Source: Rhodovarius lipocyclicus
Lineage (GTDB): Bacteria; Pseudomonadota; Alphaproteobacteria; Acetobacterales; Acetobacteraceae
Length of the DNA stretch: 64,000 nt
Direction of reading: 5' to 3'
NCBI RefSeq assembly: GCF_009900765.1
Contig: NZ_JAAABL010000001.1
Location: 1-64,000 of the forward strand
Shown here: piece after piece, positions 9,601-17,923 of the stretch
Layout of the letters: each line of letters starts with the position of its first letter
Numbering within the stretch: position 1 is the stretch's first letter
The notes under the pieces: model-generated
What the model saw: the letters and a program-made list of their open reading frames with translations, nothing else
The model's database searches: none
Told to the model about the DNA's origin: nothing
Made by a program: the position numbers and the translations under genes

Positions 9601-9773
9601 GTATCGGCCGAGGCACCGGGGTAGTTCGCCGTGATCTGCACCGTGGGGGGCGCGATGTCGGGGTATTCGGCGATGGGCAGGCGGAAGGCCGCGATCGCGC
9701 CGATCAGCGTGATCGCGATGGAAATGACGGCCGCGAAAACGGGCCTGTCGATGAAGAAGCGTGCGAGCTTCAT
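6603..9773 (-). CDS. RND multidrug efflux transporter, AcrB/HAE1 type
   Basis: A 1056-aa inner-membrane pump of full family length. It shows the N-terminal start MKLARFFIDRPVFAAVISI, two large periplasmic loops, the proton-relay aspartate pair in AIGIVVDDAIVVVENVE (TM4) and the lysine of GLAAKNAILIVEFARA (TM10). These mark the hydrophobe/amphiphile efflux subfamily, which exports drugs and lipophilic compounds by proton antiport. It lies 19 bases after the adaptor gene in one operon. No outer-membrane channel gene is present, so the pump probably borrows a TolC-like protein encoded elsewhere. Confidence 0.95.
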   Translation of the reverse strand: MKLARFFIDRPVFAAVISIAITLIGAIAAFRLPIAEYPDIAPPTVQITANYPGASADTVAETVAGPIEQEVNGVDGMLYLSSQSTGDGRVTISVVFRQGVNVDQAQVLVQNRVAVAEPRLPEEVRRLGITVRKASPDLLMVVHMLSPDGSRAEEYVSNYATLNIKDRIARLEGIGDVQVFGGRDYAMRVWLDPDRVAARGLTAGEVVDALRRANVQVAAGAVGQAPRLPEAGAFELSVRALGRLTTPEQFDEQIIATGTDGAPVRLRDVARTEIGAADYSVNALLNNATATAIVLFQRPGSNALDTAAGVRATMEEAARHFPPGISYEIIYDPTRFIAQSMDAVGHTFIEAVVLVVLVVILFLQSWRAAIIPLLAIPVSIIGTFALLLALGFTLNTLTMFGLILAIGIVVDDAIVVVENVERHMAAGLSPKEAARRTMDEVGFALIAIALVLVAVFVPTAMIAGLSGAFYRQFAVTIAVATLLSALVSLTLSPALAALLLRPHAPHHGKGFILFRPIGVFFHGFNWLFDKLSLGYGALTRRLLRLGVLMLVLYAGLLAATGQVVTATPTGLIPPLDRGYLIVAFQLPPGASLSRTDAVIRRASETIRNTPGVRDAIAFAGFDGATFTNAPNTGVIFAGLQPFEERIATGRSMFAILGDLQARLSTERDANVLVIPPPPVPGIGTGGGFKLMIQARAGQTSQALEQMVGQVLGRANGTPGIAFAFSLFNTATPQIRADIDRSRAEMLGVPVSRVHEALSVYLGSAFVNDFNLLGRTWRVTAQADMSHRATLDDIARLRTRSDEGGMVPIGTLATFRESAGPYRVPRYNLFPAAEVQGAALPGVSTGQAIAAMQAVLSEVLTDGWGYEWTELALQETTQGNTAPIAFGLAVVFVFLLLAAMYESWLLPLAVVLIAPMSVLAALWGVRYAGLDNNILVQVGLVVLVGLAAKNAILIVEFARAAEAEGMSRTEAAIAAARTRLRPILMTSLAFILGVLPLTVATGAGAEMRQSLGTAVFWGMLGVTVFGLLFTPVFYVTARWLARLGARKPAPVRAVEAD

Positions 9774-9792
9774 GGCCCGTTCTCCGGTTGGA

Positions 9793-10959
9793 TCAGCGAG
9801 ACGCGATGGGGGATGGGCCGATGCGGCCCGGTTCGGCCGTCACGCGCCCACCCGGGCGGGCGCGGTGCAGGCCGGAGATGATGACGCGCTCATCGGCCGC
9901 GAGGCCGGACTGCACCACGCGCAGCCCATCCACCAGCGGCCCCAGCCGCACGGGGCGGGCGGCGACGGTGCCGTCGGCCTGCACCGTCAGCACCACGCGC
10001 CCGGCCTGGTCGGCCAGCACCGCGGCATCGGGCACCAGCAAAGCGGGCGCGCCGCCCGAGGTGACGCGCAGCCGGGCGAAGGCCCCCGGCGTCAGGAACA
10101 GGTCGGGGTTCGGGAACACCGCCCGGGCACGGATGGTGCCGGAGCGCGCGTCGAAGGCGCTGTCGGTGAAATCCACCACGCCCTGGCGACCAAACTCCGC
10201 CTCATCCAGCAGGCGCAGGTTGGCGGCCAGCTGGCCGTCCCTGCCCTGCCCCCGGCGGGCCAGACGCAGTTGCTCCGCCTCGCTCATGTCGAAGGAGAGA
10301 TAGACGGGGTCGAGCGCCAGCAGGGTGGTCAGCAGCGTGTCGCCCTCCCGCACCAGATTGCCGGCATCCACCCGGCGGTCCGAGACGCGGCCCGCGCGGG
10401 GGGCGCGGATCTCGGTCCATTCCAGGGAGAGTTCGGCCTGATGCAGGGCCGCGCGGGCGGCGGCGAGGCCGGCCTCGGCCTCGTGCCGCGCGCTGCGGCG
10501 GGTGTCGAGTTCGGCTTCCGGCGCGTAGCGCTCCCGCACCAGCGGCACGGAACGCGCCAGCTGCTGGCCCGCGAGGGTGAGGCGCGCCTCGGCACGGCCA
10601 AGCTCGGCCCGCGCCTGCTCCACCGCGATGCGGAAGGGGCGCGGGTCGATGGTGAACAGCAGGTCGCCGGGGCGCACCAGCGCGCCGTCGGTGAAATGCA
10701 CCTGCGCCACCTGCCCCGACACGCGCGGGCGGATCTCCACCCGGGCGGAGGGCAGGATGCGGGCGGTGTGCTCCGTGCTTTCCGGCACGTCGCGCGCCAG
10801 GGGCGTGGCAACGGTCACGGGCGGCGGGGTGGCGGGGCTCTGGGCCCTGGCGGGGCCAGCCAGCAGGGCGGCGGCCAGGACGGGCGCCGAAATCCCGCCC
10901 AGGCGGGACAGCCATTCGGGCCAGAAACCTTCTAAAGGCTTGCGATTCGCGGTCGGCAT
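9793..10959 (-). CDS. RND efflux periplasmic adaptor subunit
   Basis: A 388-aa membrane-fusion protein. An N-terminal signal-type segment ends near GPARAQ (residues 35-40). The lipoyl half-motifs follow (VSGQVAQVHFTDGALVRPGD; IRAPRAGRVSDRRVDAGN), separated by a helical hairpin rich in Ala, Glu and Arg, then beta-barrel and membrane-proximal domains. It bridges the inner-membrane pump and an outer-membrane channel. The ATG at 10959 has GGAGATAGAG directly before it. The gene heads an operon with the RND pump and is divergent from a TetR gene. Confidence 0.93.
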   Translation of the reverse strand: MPTANRKPLEGFWPEWLSRLGGISAPVLAAALLAGPARAQSPATPPPVTVATPLARDVPESTEHTARILPSARVEIRPRVSGQVAQVHFTDGALVRPGDLLFTIDPRPFRIAVEQARAELGRAEARLTLAGQQLARSVPLVRERYAPEAELDTRRSARHEAEAGLAAARAALHQAELSLEWTEIRAPRAGRVSDRRVDAGNLVREGDTLLTTLLALDPVYLSFDMSEAEQLRLARRGQGRDGQLAANLRLLDEAEFGRQGVVDFTDSAFDARSGTIRARAVFPNPDLFLTPGAFARLRVTSGGAPALLVPDAAVLADQAGRVVLTVQADGTVAARPVRLGPLVDGLRVVQSGLAADERVIISGLHRARPGGRVTAEPGRIGPSPIASR

Positions 10960-10979
10960 CTCTATCTCCCGGACAGGAT

Positions 10980-11026
10980 GTGACCGGTCGGTCACAGGCC
11001 GTCACTTAGAGTGACCGGTCAGTAAC
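10980..11026. promoter_or_regulatory. Two TetR-type operator palindromes
   Basis: GTGACCGGTCGGTCAC (10980-10995) is a palindrome with 7-bp arms. A second, near-identical copy GTGACCGGTCAGTAAC lies at 11011-11026. The starts are 31 bases apart, close to three helical turns. Both lie between the divergent adaptor and TetR genes, where an autoregulating TetR repressor would bind. Confidence 0.75.
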
Positions 11027-11091
11027 ATCAAGAGGGTTTTTTGCGGGCGCGAAGCGTTTTATCGTCCCCTGCATGTGAGAAGGAGCCAGCC

Positions 11092-11697
11092 ATGTCCGCC
11101 TCGGTCGAACCGGAAGCCAAGGAAAGCCGGGAGAAACGCCCCCGCGCCGCCCAACGCATCCAGGAGGCGGCGAAGGAGCTGTTTTATCGCCACGGCATCC
11201 GCGCCACGGGCATCGAGGAAGTCTGCCGCGTGGCGGACGCCACCAAGATGAGCCTGTACCGCGCCTTTCCCAGCAAGGACGCCCTGGTGGCCGCCATCCT
11301 GGAGGAAGACGGCCAGGAGATGGAATGCCTCATGGATGGCGTGTGCCAGTGCAGCGCCACCCCGCGGGAGAAGCTGAACCGGCTGGTGGAGGTGATGTGC
11401 GAGATGATCGCCCAGCCCGGCCAGCGCGGCTGCCCGCTGCTGCTGGCGCAATCCGAATTTCCCGACTCCGACCACCCCACCCACCGCATCGTGGCCGAGG
11501 TGAAGGCCCGCAAGCGCGCGAAGATGGTGCAGATGGCCCAGGACGCGGACGCGAAGGACCCCGCCGCCTTCGCCGACGCGATGGGCATCATGATGGAAGG
11601 TTCGTGGTTCACCCTGCCCTTCATGGGCGTGGAGCGCACCACCAAGGCTTTCCGCCTGGCGACCTCAGCCCTGTTCCGGGATCAGTTGCCGGCCTGA
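11092..11697 (+). CDS. TetR/AcrR-family regulator of the efflux operon
   Basis: A 201-aa regulator with an N-terminal helix-turn-helix (about residues 20-65: AAKELFYRHGIRATGIEEVC, then KMSLYRAFPSKDALV) and a C-terminal ligand-binding helical domain containing CPLLLAQSEFPD. The ATG at 11092 follows AGAAGGAGCC. Its divergent position and the two palindromes next to it suggest that it represses the efflux operon and itself until a substrate binds. Its last 16 bases overlap the convergent ABC ATPase gene. Confidence 0.9.
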   Translation: MSASVEPEAKESREKRPRAAQRIQEAAKELFYRHGIRATGIEEVCRVADATKMSLYRAFPSKDALVAAILEEDGQEMECLMDGVCQCSATPREKLNRLVEVMCEMIAQPGQRGCPLLLAQSEFPDSDHPTHRIVAEVKARKRAKMVQMAQDADAKDPAAFADAMGIMMEGSWFTLPFMGVERTTKAFRLATSALFRDQLPA

Positions 11698-12458
11698 AGC
11701 TCCTCCAGCTCCTGCCGCATCTCGGGCGGCAAGTCGGCCAGGACACGTTCGGTCGGGCCATCATCCACGATGCGCCCGGCCTCCAGCCGGATCACCCGGT
11801 TGCACAGCCGCCGCACCACCCGCATGGAATGGGTGGCGATGACCAGGATCTTGGCGCTCGCCACCATCTCCTGCAGCCGGGCCTCGGCCTGGGCCATGAA
11901 GCTGGCGTCGGCGGTGAAGAACCACTCATCCATCAGCAATATGTCGGGGCGGGAGGCCGTGGCCATGGCGAAGGCCAGCCGCAGCTGCATGCCCGAGGAA
12001 TAGTTCCGCACCGGCAGTTCCAGGAACTCGCCCAGCCCCGAGAAGCTGCCCACCGCCTGCGCCAGTTGCTCGGCCTGGGCCTCGTTCAGCCCGCTGTACC
12101 AGGCGCGCAGGCGGATGTTCTCGCGGCCCGTGGCCCAGCTATCCATGCCGGCGCCGGGGTCGATCAGGCTGCCGACCGTGCCCTGCACGGAGATCCGCCC
12201 GCCCACGGGGTCGTAAATTCCGGCCAGCGTCCGCAGCAGGGTGGATTTGCCCGCGCCGTTGCGCCCGATCAGCGCCACGCGCTCACCGCTGCCGATGCGG
12301 AAGGTCAGGTCCCGCAGGGCGGAGACGACGACCCGGCTTTCGGAATCCTCACGGATACGGCGCAGCGCCTGGGCCATCAGCCGCTTCTTCAGGCTGCGCG
12401 CGCCCAGATGGTACAGGGGGAATTCGATGGTCAAGGCGTCGGCGATGATCTCGGCCAT
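11682..12458 (-). CDS. Polysaccharide-export ABC transporter ATPase, Wzt/KpsT type
   Basis: A 258-aa nucleotide-binding subunit with Walker A GRNGAGKST (near residues 70-78), signature NYSSGMQLRLA and Walker B ILLMDEWF. The DEWFFTADASF extension and the N-terminal segment before the core are typical of ATPases that export lipid-linked O-antigen or capsule. It lacks the C-terminal carbohydrate-binding domain of long Wzt proteins. It lies three bases after the permease gene, so the two form one exporter. No glycosyltransferase gene is adjacent. Confidence 0.87.
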   Translation of the reverse strand: MAEIIADALTIEFPLYHLGARSLKKRLMAQALRRIREDSESRVVVSALRDLTFRIGSGERVALIGRNGAGKSTLLRTLAGIYDPVGGRISVQGTVGSLIDPGAGMDSWATGRENIRLRAWYSGLNEAQAEQLAQAVGSFSGLGEFLELPVRNYSSGMQLRLAFAMATASRPDILLMDEWFFTADASFMAQAEARLQEMVASAKILVIATHSMRVVRRLCNRVIRLEAGRIVDDGPTERVLADLPPEMRQELEELQAGN

Positions 12459-12461
12459 GCG

Positions 12462-13295
12462 TTACACCCAGAACGCGATGCGCCCGCGCCAGCGGACGAA
12501 GATGGTGAAGGCGAGCCCGGCCAGGATCGCCGTATAGGTCAGCGCCGCCGCCCAGATCAGCAGGCTGGGCGCCTGGCCCAGCAGCGGGCCGCGCACCGTC
12601 TCGATCATCGCGTGCACGGGGTTCAGCGCCAGAAAGCCCACACGGTCGCCCAGCAGCTCCGGCTTCCAGATGATGGGCGTGACGAAGAACAGCAATTGCA
12701 TGCCGGATTGCATGATCGGGCCCATGTCCCTGAACCGGGCGGCCACCATGCCCAGCAGCATGCACACCGAAACCCCGTTTACCAGGAACAGGAACAGCCC
12801 CGGCACCGCGCCGGCCAACCCCCAGCCGGGCCAGCGCCCGCACAGCAGGAACACCAGCGGCACCAGCGGCAGCACATGCGCCGCCGCCAGCGCGTGCCGC
12901 AGCACGCAGCGCAGCACATGCACGCTGTAGGGCTGGGGCATCTGGCGGATGACGTCCTCGCGGTCCGTCAGGCACTGGGTGCCATCGTTCACCAGGCCCG
13001 AGATCAGGTTCCACAGCGTCAGGCTGGTGGCGAGGAAAGGCAGGTAATCCGCCACATCCAGCCGGAACAGCCGGGCATAGAGGAAGCCCAGCGCCCCCAG
13101 CATGATGGCGGTGGACAGGGTGATCCAGAACGGCCCCAGCACGCTGCCCCGGTAGCGGTTGCGCAGATCGAGCTGCGCCAGCGCCAGCGGCAGCCGCCAG
13201 CGGGAGAACCCGAGCGACAGGTCCTCCAGCGCGCGGGCTAGGTGGCGGGGATGGGCGGCATCCCGGACCGCGGGCGCCTGATGGGATGTGAGCAT
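12462..13295 (-). CDS. Polysaccharide-export ABC-2 permease, Wzm/KpsM type
   Basis: A 277-aa inner-membrane protein with about six membrane helices after a cytoplasmic N-terminus. It carries the family pattern DLRNRYRGSVLGPFWIT near residues 41-58 and the late segment FFVTPIIWKPELL followed by NPVHAMIETVR. It pairs with the ATPase gene downstream to export a polysaccharide or lipid-linked glycan. The substrate is not evident from the neighbours. Confidence 0.87.
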   Translation of the reverse strand: MLTSHQAPAVRDAAHPRHLARALEDLSLGFSRWRLPLALAQLDLRNRYRGSVLGPFWITLSTAIMLGALGFLYARLFRLDVADYLPFLATSLTLWNLISGLVNDGTQCLTDREDVIRQMPQPYSVHVLRCVLRHALAAAHVLPLVPLVFLLCGRWPGWGLAGAVPGLFLFLVNGVSVCMLLGMVAARFRDMGPIMQSGMQLLFFVTPIIWKPELLGDRVGFLALNPVHAMIETVRGPLLGQAPSLLIWAAALTYTAILAGLAFTIFVRWRGRIAFWV

Positions 13296-13315
13296 GCAAG
13301 CATGGCTTTAGCGAT

Positions 13316-13328
13316 CAATGCTGCATTG
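13316..13328. promoter_or_regulatory. Small palindrome upstream of the ABC exporter genes
   Basis: CAATGCTGCATTG has 6-bp arms around a single base. It lies 21 bases before the permease start, inside an unusually AT-rich stretch (13311-13368). It could be an operator or part of the promoter; nothing else supports it. Confidence 0.22.
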
Positions 13329-13369
13329 CGCCACATCATCCAATTTAACGAAATGTGATGAAAATCGCG

Positions 13370-14554
13370 TCAGGCCTCTCGGATTTTCAGGCGCGGACTC
13401 TCGGGCACGGCCTGGCCGGCGTCGGTGAACGCCTTGTGCAGCGCCGCCATGTTGGGCGCGAAGATGCCCGCCCGGTTTTCCACGCACCAGTCCCGGCTGC
13501 GCTGCGGCATGGTCAGGCTGCCCTGGAAGCGCGGCATCACCCAGCGGGCGAACAGCTCGAAGCTGCGCCAGGTGGCTTCGCGGTCCGCCCATTCATGGGC
13601 GCGGAACAGCACCGCCCCCGCGCCGCCCTCGGTGAAGGAGAGCAGGCGCTCGATCCCCTGGGCCACGGTGTCGGGTGAGCCCACCAGCGTGGTACCGGCG
13701 CGCAGCCCGTCGCCCAGCGGGTCCTCGCTGCGCGTCGGCGGGCGGGCCAGCACCTCGCCGAAATAGCCCTCCGTCTCCATCCGCTCGCCGCGCTTCACGT
13801 CCCCGATGGCGCGCTCGTCGCTCTCGGCGCAGTGCATGTTCACCACCAGCCGCCAGTCGGAACGGTCCATGGTCTTGCCGTTCCTGGCGGCTTCCGCCTC
13901 GGCCAGGGTCCATTGCTCGGCCAGCTTCTGCGGCCCGCCCGGCAGGCCGGCGCCCAGCGAGAGCATGCCCACCCCATGCTTGGCCGCCGCCAGCACGCCC
14001 GAGGGGGTGGTGGAGGTGGCGACCGCGATGGGGAAATGCGGAAAGGAATAGGGGGCCAGGTGCAGCCGCGCATCGCGCAGGGTGAACCATTCGGTTTCCA
14101 TCGTGACCGGCGCCTCGCAGGCCAGCAGGGCCATGATGGCGGTCAGCGATTCATCCATGCGCTTGCGCTGCGCCTCGGCCGGGATGCCCATCATATAGGC
14201 GTCGGAGGCCAGCGCCCCCGGTCCGCACCCCAGCATGGTCCGCCCGCGGGACATGTGGTCCAACTGCACGAAGCGCTGGGCCACCAGCAGCGGGTGGTGA
14301 TAGGGCAGGCTCGTCACGCCCGTGCCGATGCGGATGTGGCGCGTGCGCTCGATCGCCGCCGCGATGATCAGCTCCGGCGAGGCGATGGTCTCCCACCCCG
14401 CCGAATGATGCTCGCCCACCCAGGCCTCGTCATAGCCCAGGCGGTCGAGATGCTCGATCAGCTCGATGTCGCGGTGGATGGCGAGTGTCGGGTTGTCCCC
14501 CACCCGGTGGAACGGTGCGAGGAAAATCCCGAAACGCAGCCCGGCATGCGGCAT
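13370..14554 (-). CDS. LLM-class flavin-dependent monooxygenase
   Basis: A 394-aa protein of the bacterial luciferase-like superfamily. These enzymes are single-component TIM barrels that use reduced FMN or F420 supplied by a partner. The start region RFGIFLAPFH, the segment DEAWVGEHHSAGWE and the motif RTMLGCGPGALASDAYMMG fit the alkane/limonene-monooxygenase-like group. The ATG at 14554 is preceded by GGGAGGG. It follows the livM gene by 54 bases on the same strand, so it may oxidise the compound taken up by that ABC system. No dedicated flavin reductase gene is nearby. Confidence 0.85.
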   Translation of the reverse strand: MPHAGLRFGIFLAPFHRVGDNPTLAIHRDIELIEHLDRLGYDEAWVGEHHSAGWETIASPELIIAAAIERTRHIRIGTGVTSLPYHHPLLVAQRFVQLDHMSRGRTMLGCGPGALASDAYMMGIPAEAQRKRMDESLTAIMALLACEAPVTMETEWFTLRDARLHLAPYSFPHFPIAVATSTTPSGVLAAAKHGVGMLSLGAGLPGGPQKLAEQWTLAEAEAARNGKTMDRSDWRLVVNMHCAESDERAIGDVKRGERMETEGYFGEVLARPPTRSEDPLGDGLRAGTTLVGSPDTVAQGIERLLSFTEGGAGAVLFRAHEWADREATWRSFELFARWVMPRFQGSLTMPQRSRDWCVENRAGIFAPNMAALHKAFTDAGQAVPESPRLKIREA

Positions 14555-14608
14555 GTCCAACCCTCCCTTTGTGAAGGGAGCGTGGAATGCCGCAGCCCCA
14601 GGGTCAAG

Positions 14609-15598
14609 TTAGAGTCGGACCTTGAGAATGCGCCCGATCTCACCCACCACGCCGCGCCGGAAGGCCAGCACGCACAGCACGAAGATCACGCCCTGGATCA
14701 CGGTGACCCAGGCCCCGAACTCGGCCAGGTAGTTCTGCATGCTGACGATGATGGCCGCACCCGCCACCGGCCCGAACAGCGTGCCCAGCCCGCCGACGAG
14801 GGACATCAGCACCACCTCACCCGACATGGTCCAGAACACGTCCGTCAGGGTGGCGATGCCGAAGACCAGGGATTTCGTGGCCCCCGCCACGCCCGAGAGC
14901 GCGGCCGAGATCACGAAGGCCATCAGCTTGTAGTCATCCGTGCGGTAGCCGAGCGAGGTCGCGCGCGGCTCGTTCTCGCGGATCGCGGTCATCACCTGCC
15001 CGAAGGGGGAGTTGATGACGCGGTGGATGAACAGGAAGCCGATCACGAACACCGCGGCCACCAGCCAGTACATGGTCATGTCCGAGCGCAGGTCGATCAC
15101 GCCGAACAGGTTGCCGCGCGGAATGGCCTGGATGCCGTCCTCGCCGCCCGTGAAGGGTGCCTGGACGCAGAAGAAGTAGACCATCTGCGCCATGGCCAGG
15201 GTGATCATGGCGAAGTAGATGCCCTGCCGGCGGATCGCCAGGCTGCCGATGACCCAACCCAGCACCATGCCGGCCAAGCCGCCCACGATGATGCAGGCCT
15301 CTGGCGTCAGCCCCCAGCTTTTGGCGGCATAGCCCGCCAGATAGCCGCCCATGCCGAAATAGGCCGCATGGCCGAAGCTGAGCAGGCCGACATAGCCGAT
15401 CAGCAGGTTGAAGGCGCAGGCGAACAGCGCGAAGCACAGCACCTTCATCAGGAAGATGGGATAGAGCACGGAGGGGGCGATCACGATCCCCACCAGCATC
15501 AGGCCCAGGGCGATCAGCTGCGGGCGCGTGAAGCCCCACATCTGCTCGTTCTCGGAGGCGATGCCCTCGAAGGCGCCGCCGGAAGCGGGTGCGGCCAT
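14609..15598 (-). CDS. Branched-chain amino acid-type ABC permease, LivM-like
   Basis: A 329-aa permease with about nine hydrophobic segments and the LivM signature GYVGLLSFGHAAYFGMGGYLAGY. It also carries the coupling helix region ENEPRATSLGYRTDDYKLMAFVIS, split here between two loops. A C-terminal segment ends FRRGVVGEIGR. With LivH it forms the membrane channel of a Liv/HAAT transporter. The gene follows livH by three bases. Confidence 0.9.
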   Translation of the reverse strand: MAAPASGGAFEGIASENEQMWGFTRPQLIALGLMLVGIVIAPSVLYPIFLMKVLCFALFACAFNLLIGYVGLLSFGHAAYFGMGGYLAGYAAKSWGLTPEACIIVGGLAGMVLGWVIGSLAIRRQGIYFAMITLAMAQMVYFFCVQAPFTGGEDGIQAIPRGNLFGVIDLRSDMTMYWLVAAVFVIGFLFIHRVINSPFGQVMTAIRENEPRATSLGYRTDDYKLMAFVISAALSGVAGATKSLVFGIATLTDVFWTMSGEVVLMSLVGGLGTLFGPVAGAAIIVSMQNYLAEFGAWVTVIQGVIFVLCVLAFRRGVVGEIGRILKVRL

Positions 15599-15601
15599 GG
15601 C

Positions 15602-16486
15602 TCAGCTCCTCCCGAACAGGCCGGCGGGGCGCGCCAGCAACACGATCGCCATCACGACGAAGATCACGGTGGAGGAAGCTTCGGGGTACCACACCTTGGT
15701 CAGCCCTTCGACAATGCCCAGGCCGAAGCCGGTGACGACCGAGCCCAGGATGGAGCCCATGCCGCCGATCACGACCACGGCGAAGACGATGATGATGAGG
15801 TTGGAGCCCATCTGCGGGTTCACGGAGTAGATCGGCGCCGCCAGCACGCCCGCGAAGGCGGCCAGCGCCACGCCCGCGCCGTAGGTCAGCGTCATCATGC
15901 GCGGCACGTTCACGCCGAAGGCCTGGACCAGCGCCGGGTTCTCGGTCGCGGCGCGCAGATAGCTGCCGATCTTGGTCTTCTCGATGACCAGCCAGGTGGC
16001 CAGGCACATCACCACCGCCACCACGACCACCCAGCCGCGATAGACGGGCATGAACATGAAGCCCAGGTCCCAGGCGCCGGTCAGCTCGGGCGGGATGCGG
16101 TAGGGCAGGCCCGAACTGCCGAACTCATTGCGCGCCAGCCCCTCGATGATCAGGCCCAGGCCGAAGGTGAGCAGCAGGCCATAGAGGTGATCGAGCTTGT
16201 ACAATCGCGCGATCATGGTGCGTTCGAGCAATATGCCGAACGCCCCCACGATGACGGGCGCCAGCAACAGCGCCCACCAATAGCCGATCCCCAGCCATTC
16301 CAGCAGCATCCAGGCGACGAAGGCGCCCAGCATGAACTGGGCGCCATGGCTGAAGTTGATGACATTGAGCATGCCGAAGATGACCGCCAGCCCCAGCGAC
16401 AGCAGTGCGTAGAAAGCCCCATTGATGAGGCCGAGCAGCAGCTGCCCGAACAGCAGCGGTGCCGGTATTCCGAATATCTCGTCCAT
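15602..16486 (-). CDS. Branched-chain amino acid-type ABC permease, LivH-like
   Basis: A 294-aa membrane protein with about eight hydrophobic segments and the LivH pattern LSLGLAVIFGMLNVINFSHG near the N-terminus. The conserved loop VFAVVVIGGMGSILGSV lies in the second half. It pairs with LivM. It lies 23 bases after the first receptor gene and three before livM, in one minus-strand transcription unit. Confidence 0.9.
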   Translation of the reverse strand: MDEIFGIPAPLLFGQLLLGLINGAFYALLSLGLAVIFGMLNVINFSHGAQFMLGAFVAWMLLEWLGIGYWWALLLAPVIVGAFGILLERTMIARLYKLDHLYGLLLTFGLGLIIEGLARNEFGSSGLPYRIPPELTGAWDLGFMFMPVYRGWVVVVAVVMCLATWLVIEKTKIGSYLRAATENPALVQAFGVNVPRMMTLTYGAGVALAAFAGVLAAPIYSVNPQMGSNLIIIVFAVVVIGGMGSILGSVVTGFGLGIVEGLTKVWYPEASSTVIFVVMAIVLLARPAGLFGRS

Positions 16487-16509
16487 GCCCTTCCCTCAGT
16501 CCGTTGTAT

Positions 16510-17721
16510 TTATGAGCGCACCAGCGCGCAGCCGCCCTCGGCCTGGGGGCGGAACGCCTCCTCGGCGGGGGTGGTGGCGGCCAGCTTGTAGTAGTCCCAC
16601 GGCCCGGTGGACTCGCGGGGTGTCTTCACCTCCCACAGATAGGTGGGATGGATCTTGCGGCCGTCGGCGCGGATGCGGCCCACGCCGAAGGCATCGTCGT
16701 CGGTCGGCATCGCCTTCATGCGGGCCACGGCCTCGGTGCCGCTGGCCTTGGCGGCCGCCAGGCCCATATCGGCCACGGCCTTCAGGTAATGCGTGGTGAC
16801 GGCATAGCACCCGGCCTGGATCTGCATCGGCGGCCAGCCATTGGGCATGCGCGGCCGCACGCGGGTGGTGAAGGCGCGCGTGCGGTCATTGGCGTTCCAG
16901 TAGAACGGCTCGGTCAGCACCAGCCCCTGGGCGGTCTCCAGCCCCAGCGCATGCACCTCCGCCATCGACAGCAGCAGCCCCGCGATCTTCATCCGGCTGG
17001 TCAGGCCGAATTCGCGCGCCTGCTTGATGGTATTCAGCGTGTCCGTGCCGGCATTGGCCAGGCCCAGCACCTTCGCGCGGGATGCCTGGGCCTGCACCAT
17101 GAAGGAGGAGAAATCGGTGGTCGCCGGGAACGGATACCGCACGGCCCCCGCCACGCGCCCGCCCGCGGCCTCGACAAAGGCCGCCGTGTCGCGCTGCAGC
17201 GCATGGCCGAAGGCATAGTCGGCGGTGATGAAGAACCAGCTGTCGCCACCCGCGCGCGTCAGCGCCCCGCCGGTGGATTTCGCCAGCATGTAGGTGTCGT
17301 AGGTCCAGTGGACCGTGTTGGGCGAACAGGCCGGCCCCGTCAGGTCGCTGGTCGCGGCGCCGGAGTTCAGGAAGACCTTGTTCTTCTCCCGCGCGATCTG
17401 GTTGATCGCCAGCGCGACGGAGGAGGTGGGCACATCCACGATCGCGTCCACGCCCTGGTCGAACCATTGCCGCGCGATGTTGGAGCCCACATCGGGGCGG
17501 TTCTGGTGGTCGGCGCGCAGCACCTCCACCGTCAGGCCGCGGCCCTGGAATTCCGCCACCGCCTGCTCCGTGCAGGCGACGCTGCCGGGCCCCGTGGGGT
17601 CGCGGTAGGTGCCGGACATGTCGGTCATCACGCCGATGCGCAGCGTATTGGCCTGCGCGCGCGCCGGCATGGCCGCCAGCGCGGCGGCCCCTGTCAGCAG
17701 TGTTCTGCGTTCCGTCAGCAT
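16510..17721 (-). CDS. Liv-type ABC substrate-binding protein, copy 1
   Basis: A 403-aa periplasmic receptor of the Peripla_BP_6 type with a signal peptide ending near ARAQA (residues 20-25). The two-lobed binding fold starts at TLRIGVMTDMSGTYRDPTGPG and contains the hinge-type segment ADHQNRPDVGSNIARQW. The ATG at 17721 follows GGAGGAAACACA. The C-terminal 50 residues are almost the same as in the next receptor (DYYKL, TTPAEEAFRPQAEGGC), so the two arose by duplication. Ligands of this family include amino acids, amides and aromatic acids. Confidence 0.88.
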   Translation of the reverse strand: MLTERRTLLTGAAALAAMPARAQANTLRIGVMTDMSGTYRDPTGPGSVACTEQAVAEFQGRGLTVEVLRADHQNRPDVGSNIARQWFDQGVDAIVDVPTSSVALAINQIAREKNKVFLNSGAATSDLTGPACSPNTVHWTYDTYMLAKSTGGALTRAGGDSWFFITADYAFGHALQRDTAAFVEAAGGRVAGAVRYPFPATTDFSSFMVQAQASRAKVLGLANAGTDTLNTIKQAREFGLTSRMKIAGLLLSMAEVHALGLETAQGLVLTEPFYWNANDRTRAFTTRVRPRMPNGWPPMQIQAGCYAVTTHYLKAVADMGLAAAKASGTEAVARMKAMPTDDDAFGVGRIRADGRKIHPTYLWEVKTPRESTGPWDYYKLAATTPAEEAFRPQAEGGCALVRS

Positions 17722-17884
17722 TGTGTTTCCTCCGTTTCCCAGATGCGGGGGTTGTTCCCCCTTATGAGCCGGGTGGCGCGGCCTTCTGTGGGCCGTCATC
17801 CACCGGAACCTGGTCCATGTCCTGCCTGCGGCCTTTGTCGGCTTGCGAGCGAAGGCCGCAGATCAGCAGGCCATGTGCGATGCA

Positions 17885-17917
17885 GCGCGGCGCGGGGCCC
17901 TGTTCCCCGCGCCGCGC
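17885..17917 (-). promoter_or_regulatory. Intercistronic hairpin between the two receptor genes
   Basis: A perfect 13-bp GC-only stem (17885-17897 with 17905-17917, loop of seven) lies seven bases after the stop of the second receptor gene. No U tract follows, so it may stabilise the upstream message or reduce read-through rather than fully terminate. The rest of the 202-base gap holds no gene that I can see. Confidence 0.6.
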
Positions 17918-17923
17918 CGCGTA

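Noticed and set aside
7416-9881. An 821-aa open frame on the plus strand
   Set aside because: It is antisense to the RND pump gene, which has clear motifs; composition is that of a shadow frame.
13832-16591. A 919-aa open frame on the plus strand
   Set aside because: It lies antisense to the LLM, LivM and LivH genes, is rich in His, Gln, Arg and Gly in a way typical of high-GC antisense frames, and has no domain or ribosome-binding site.
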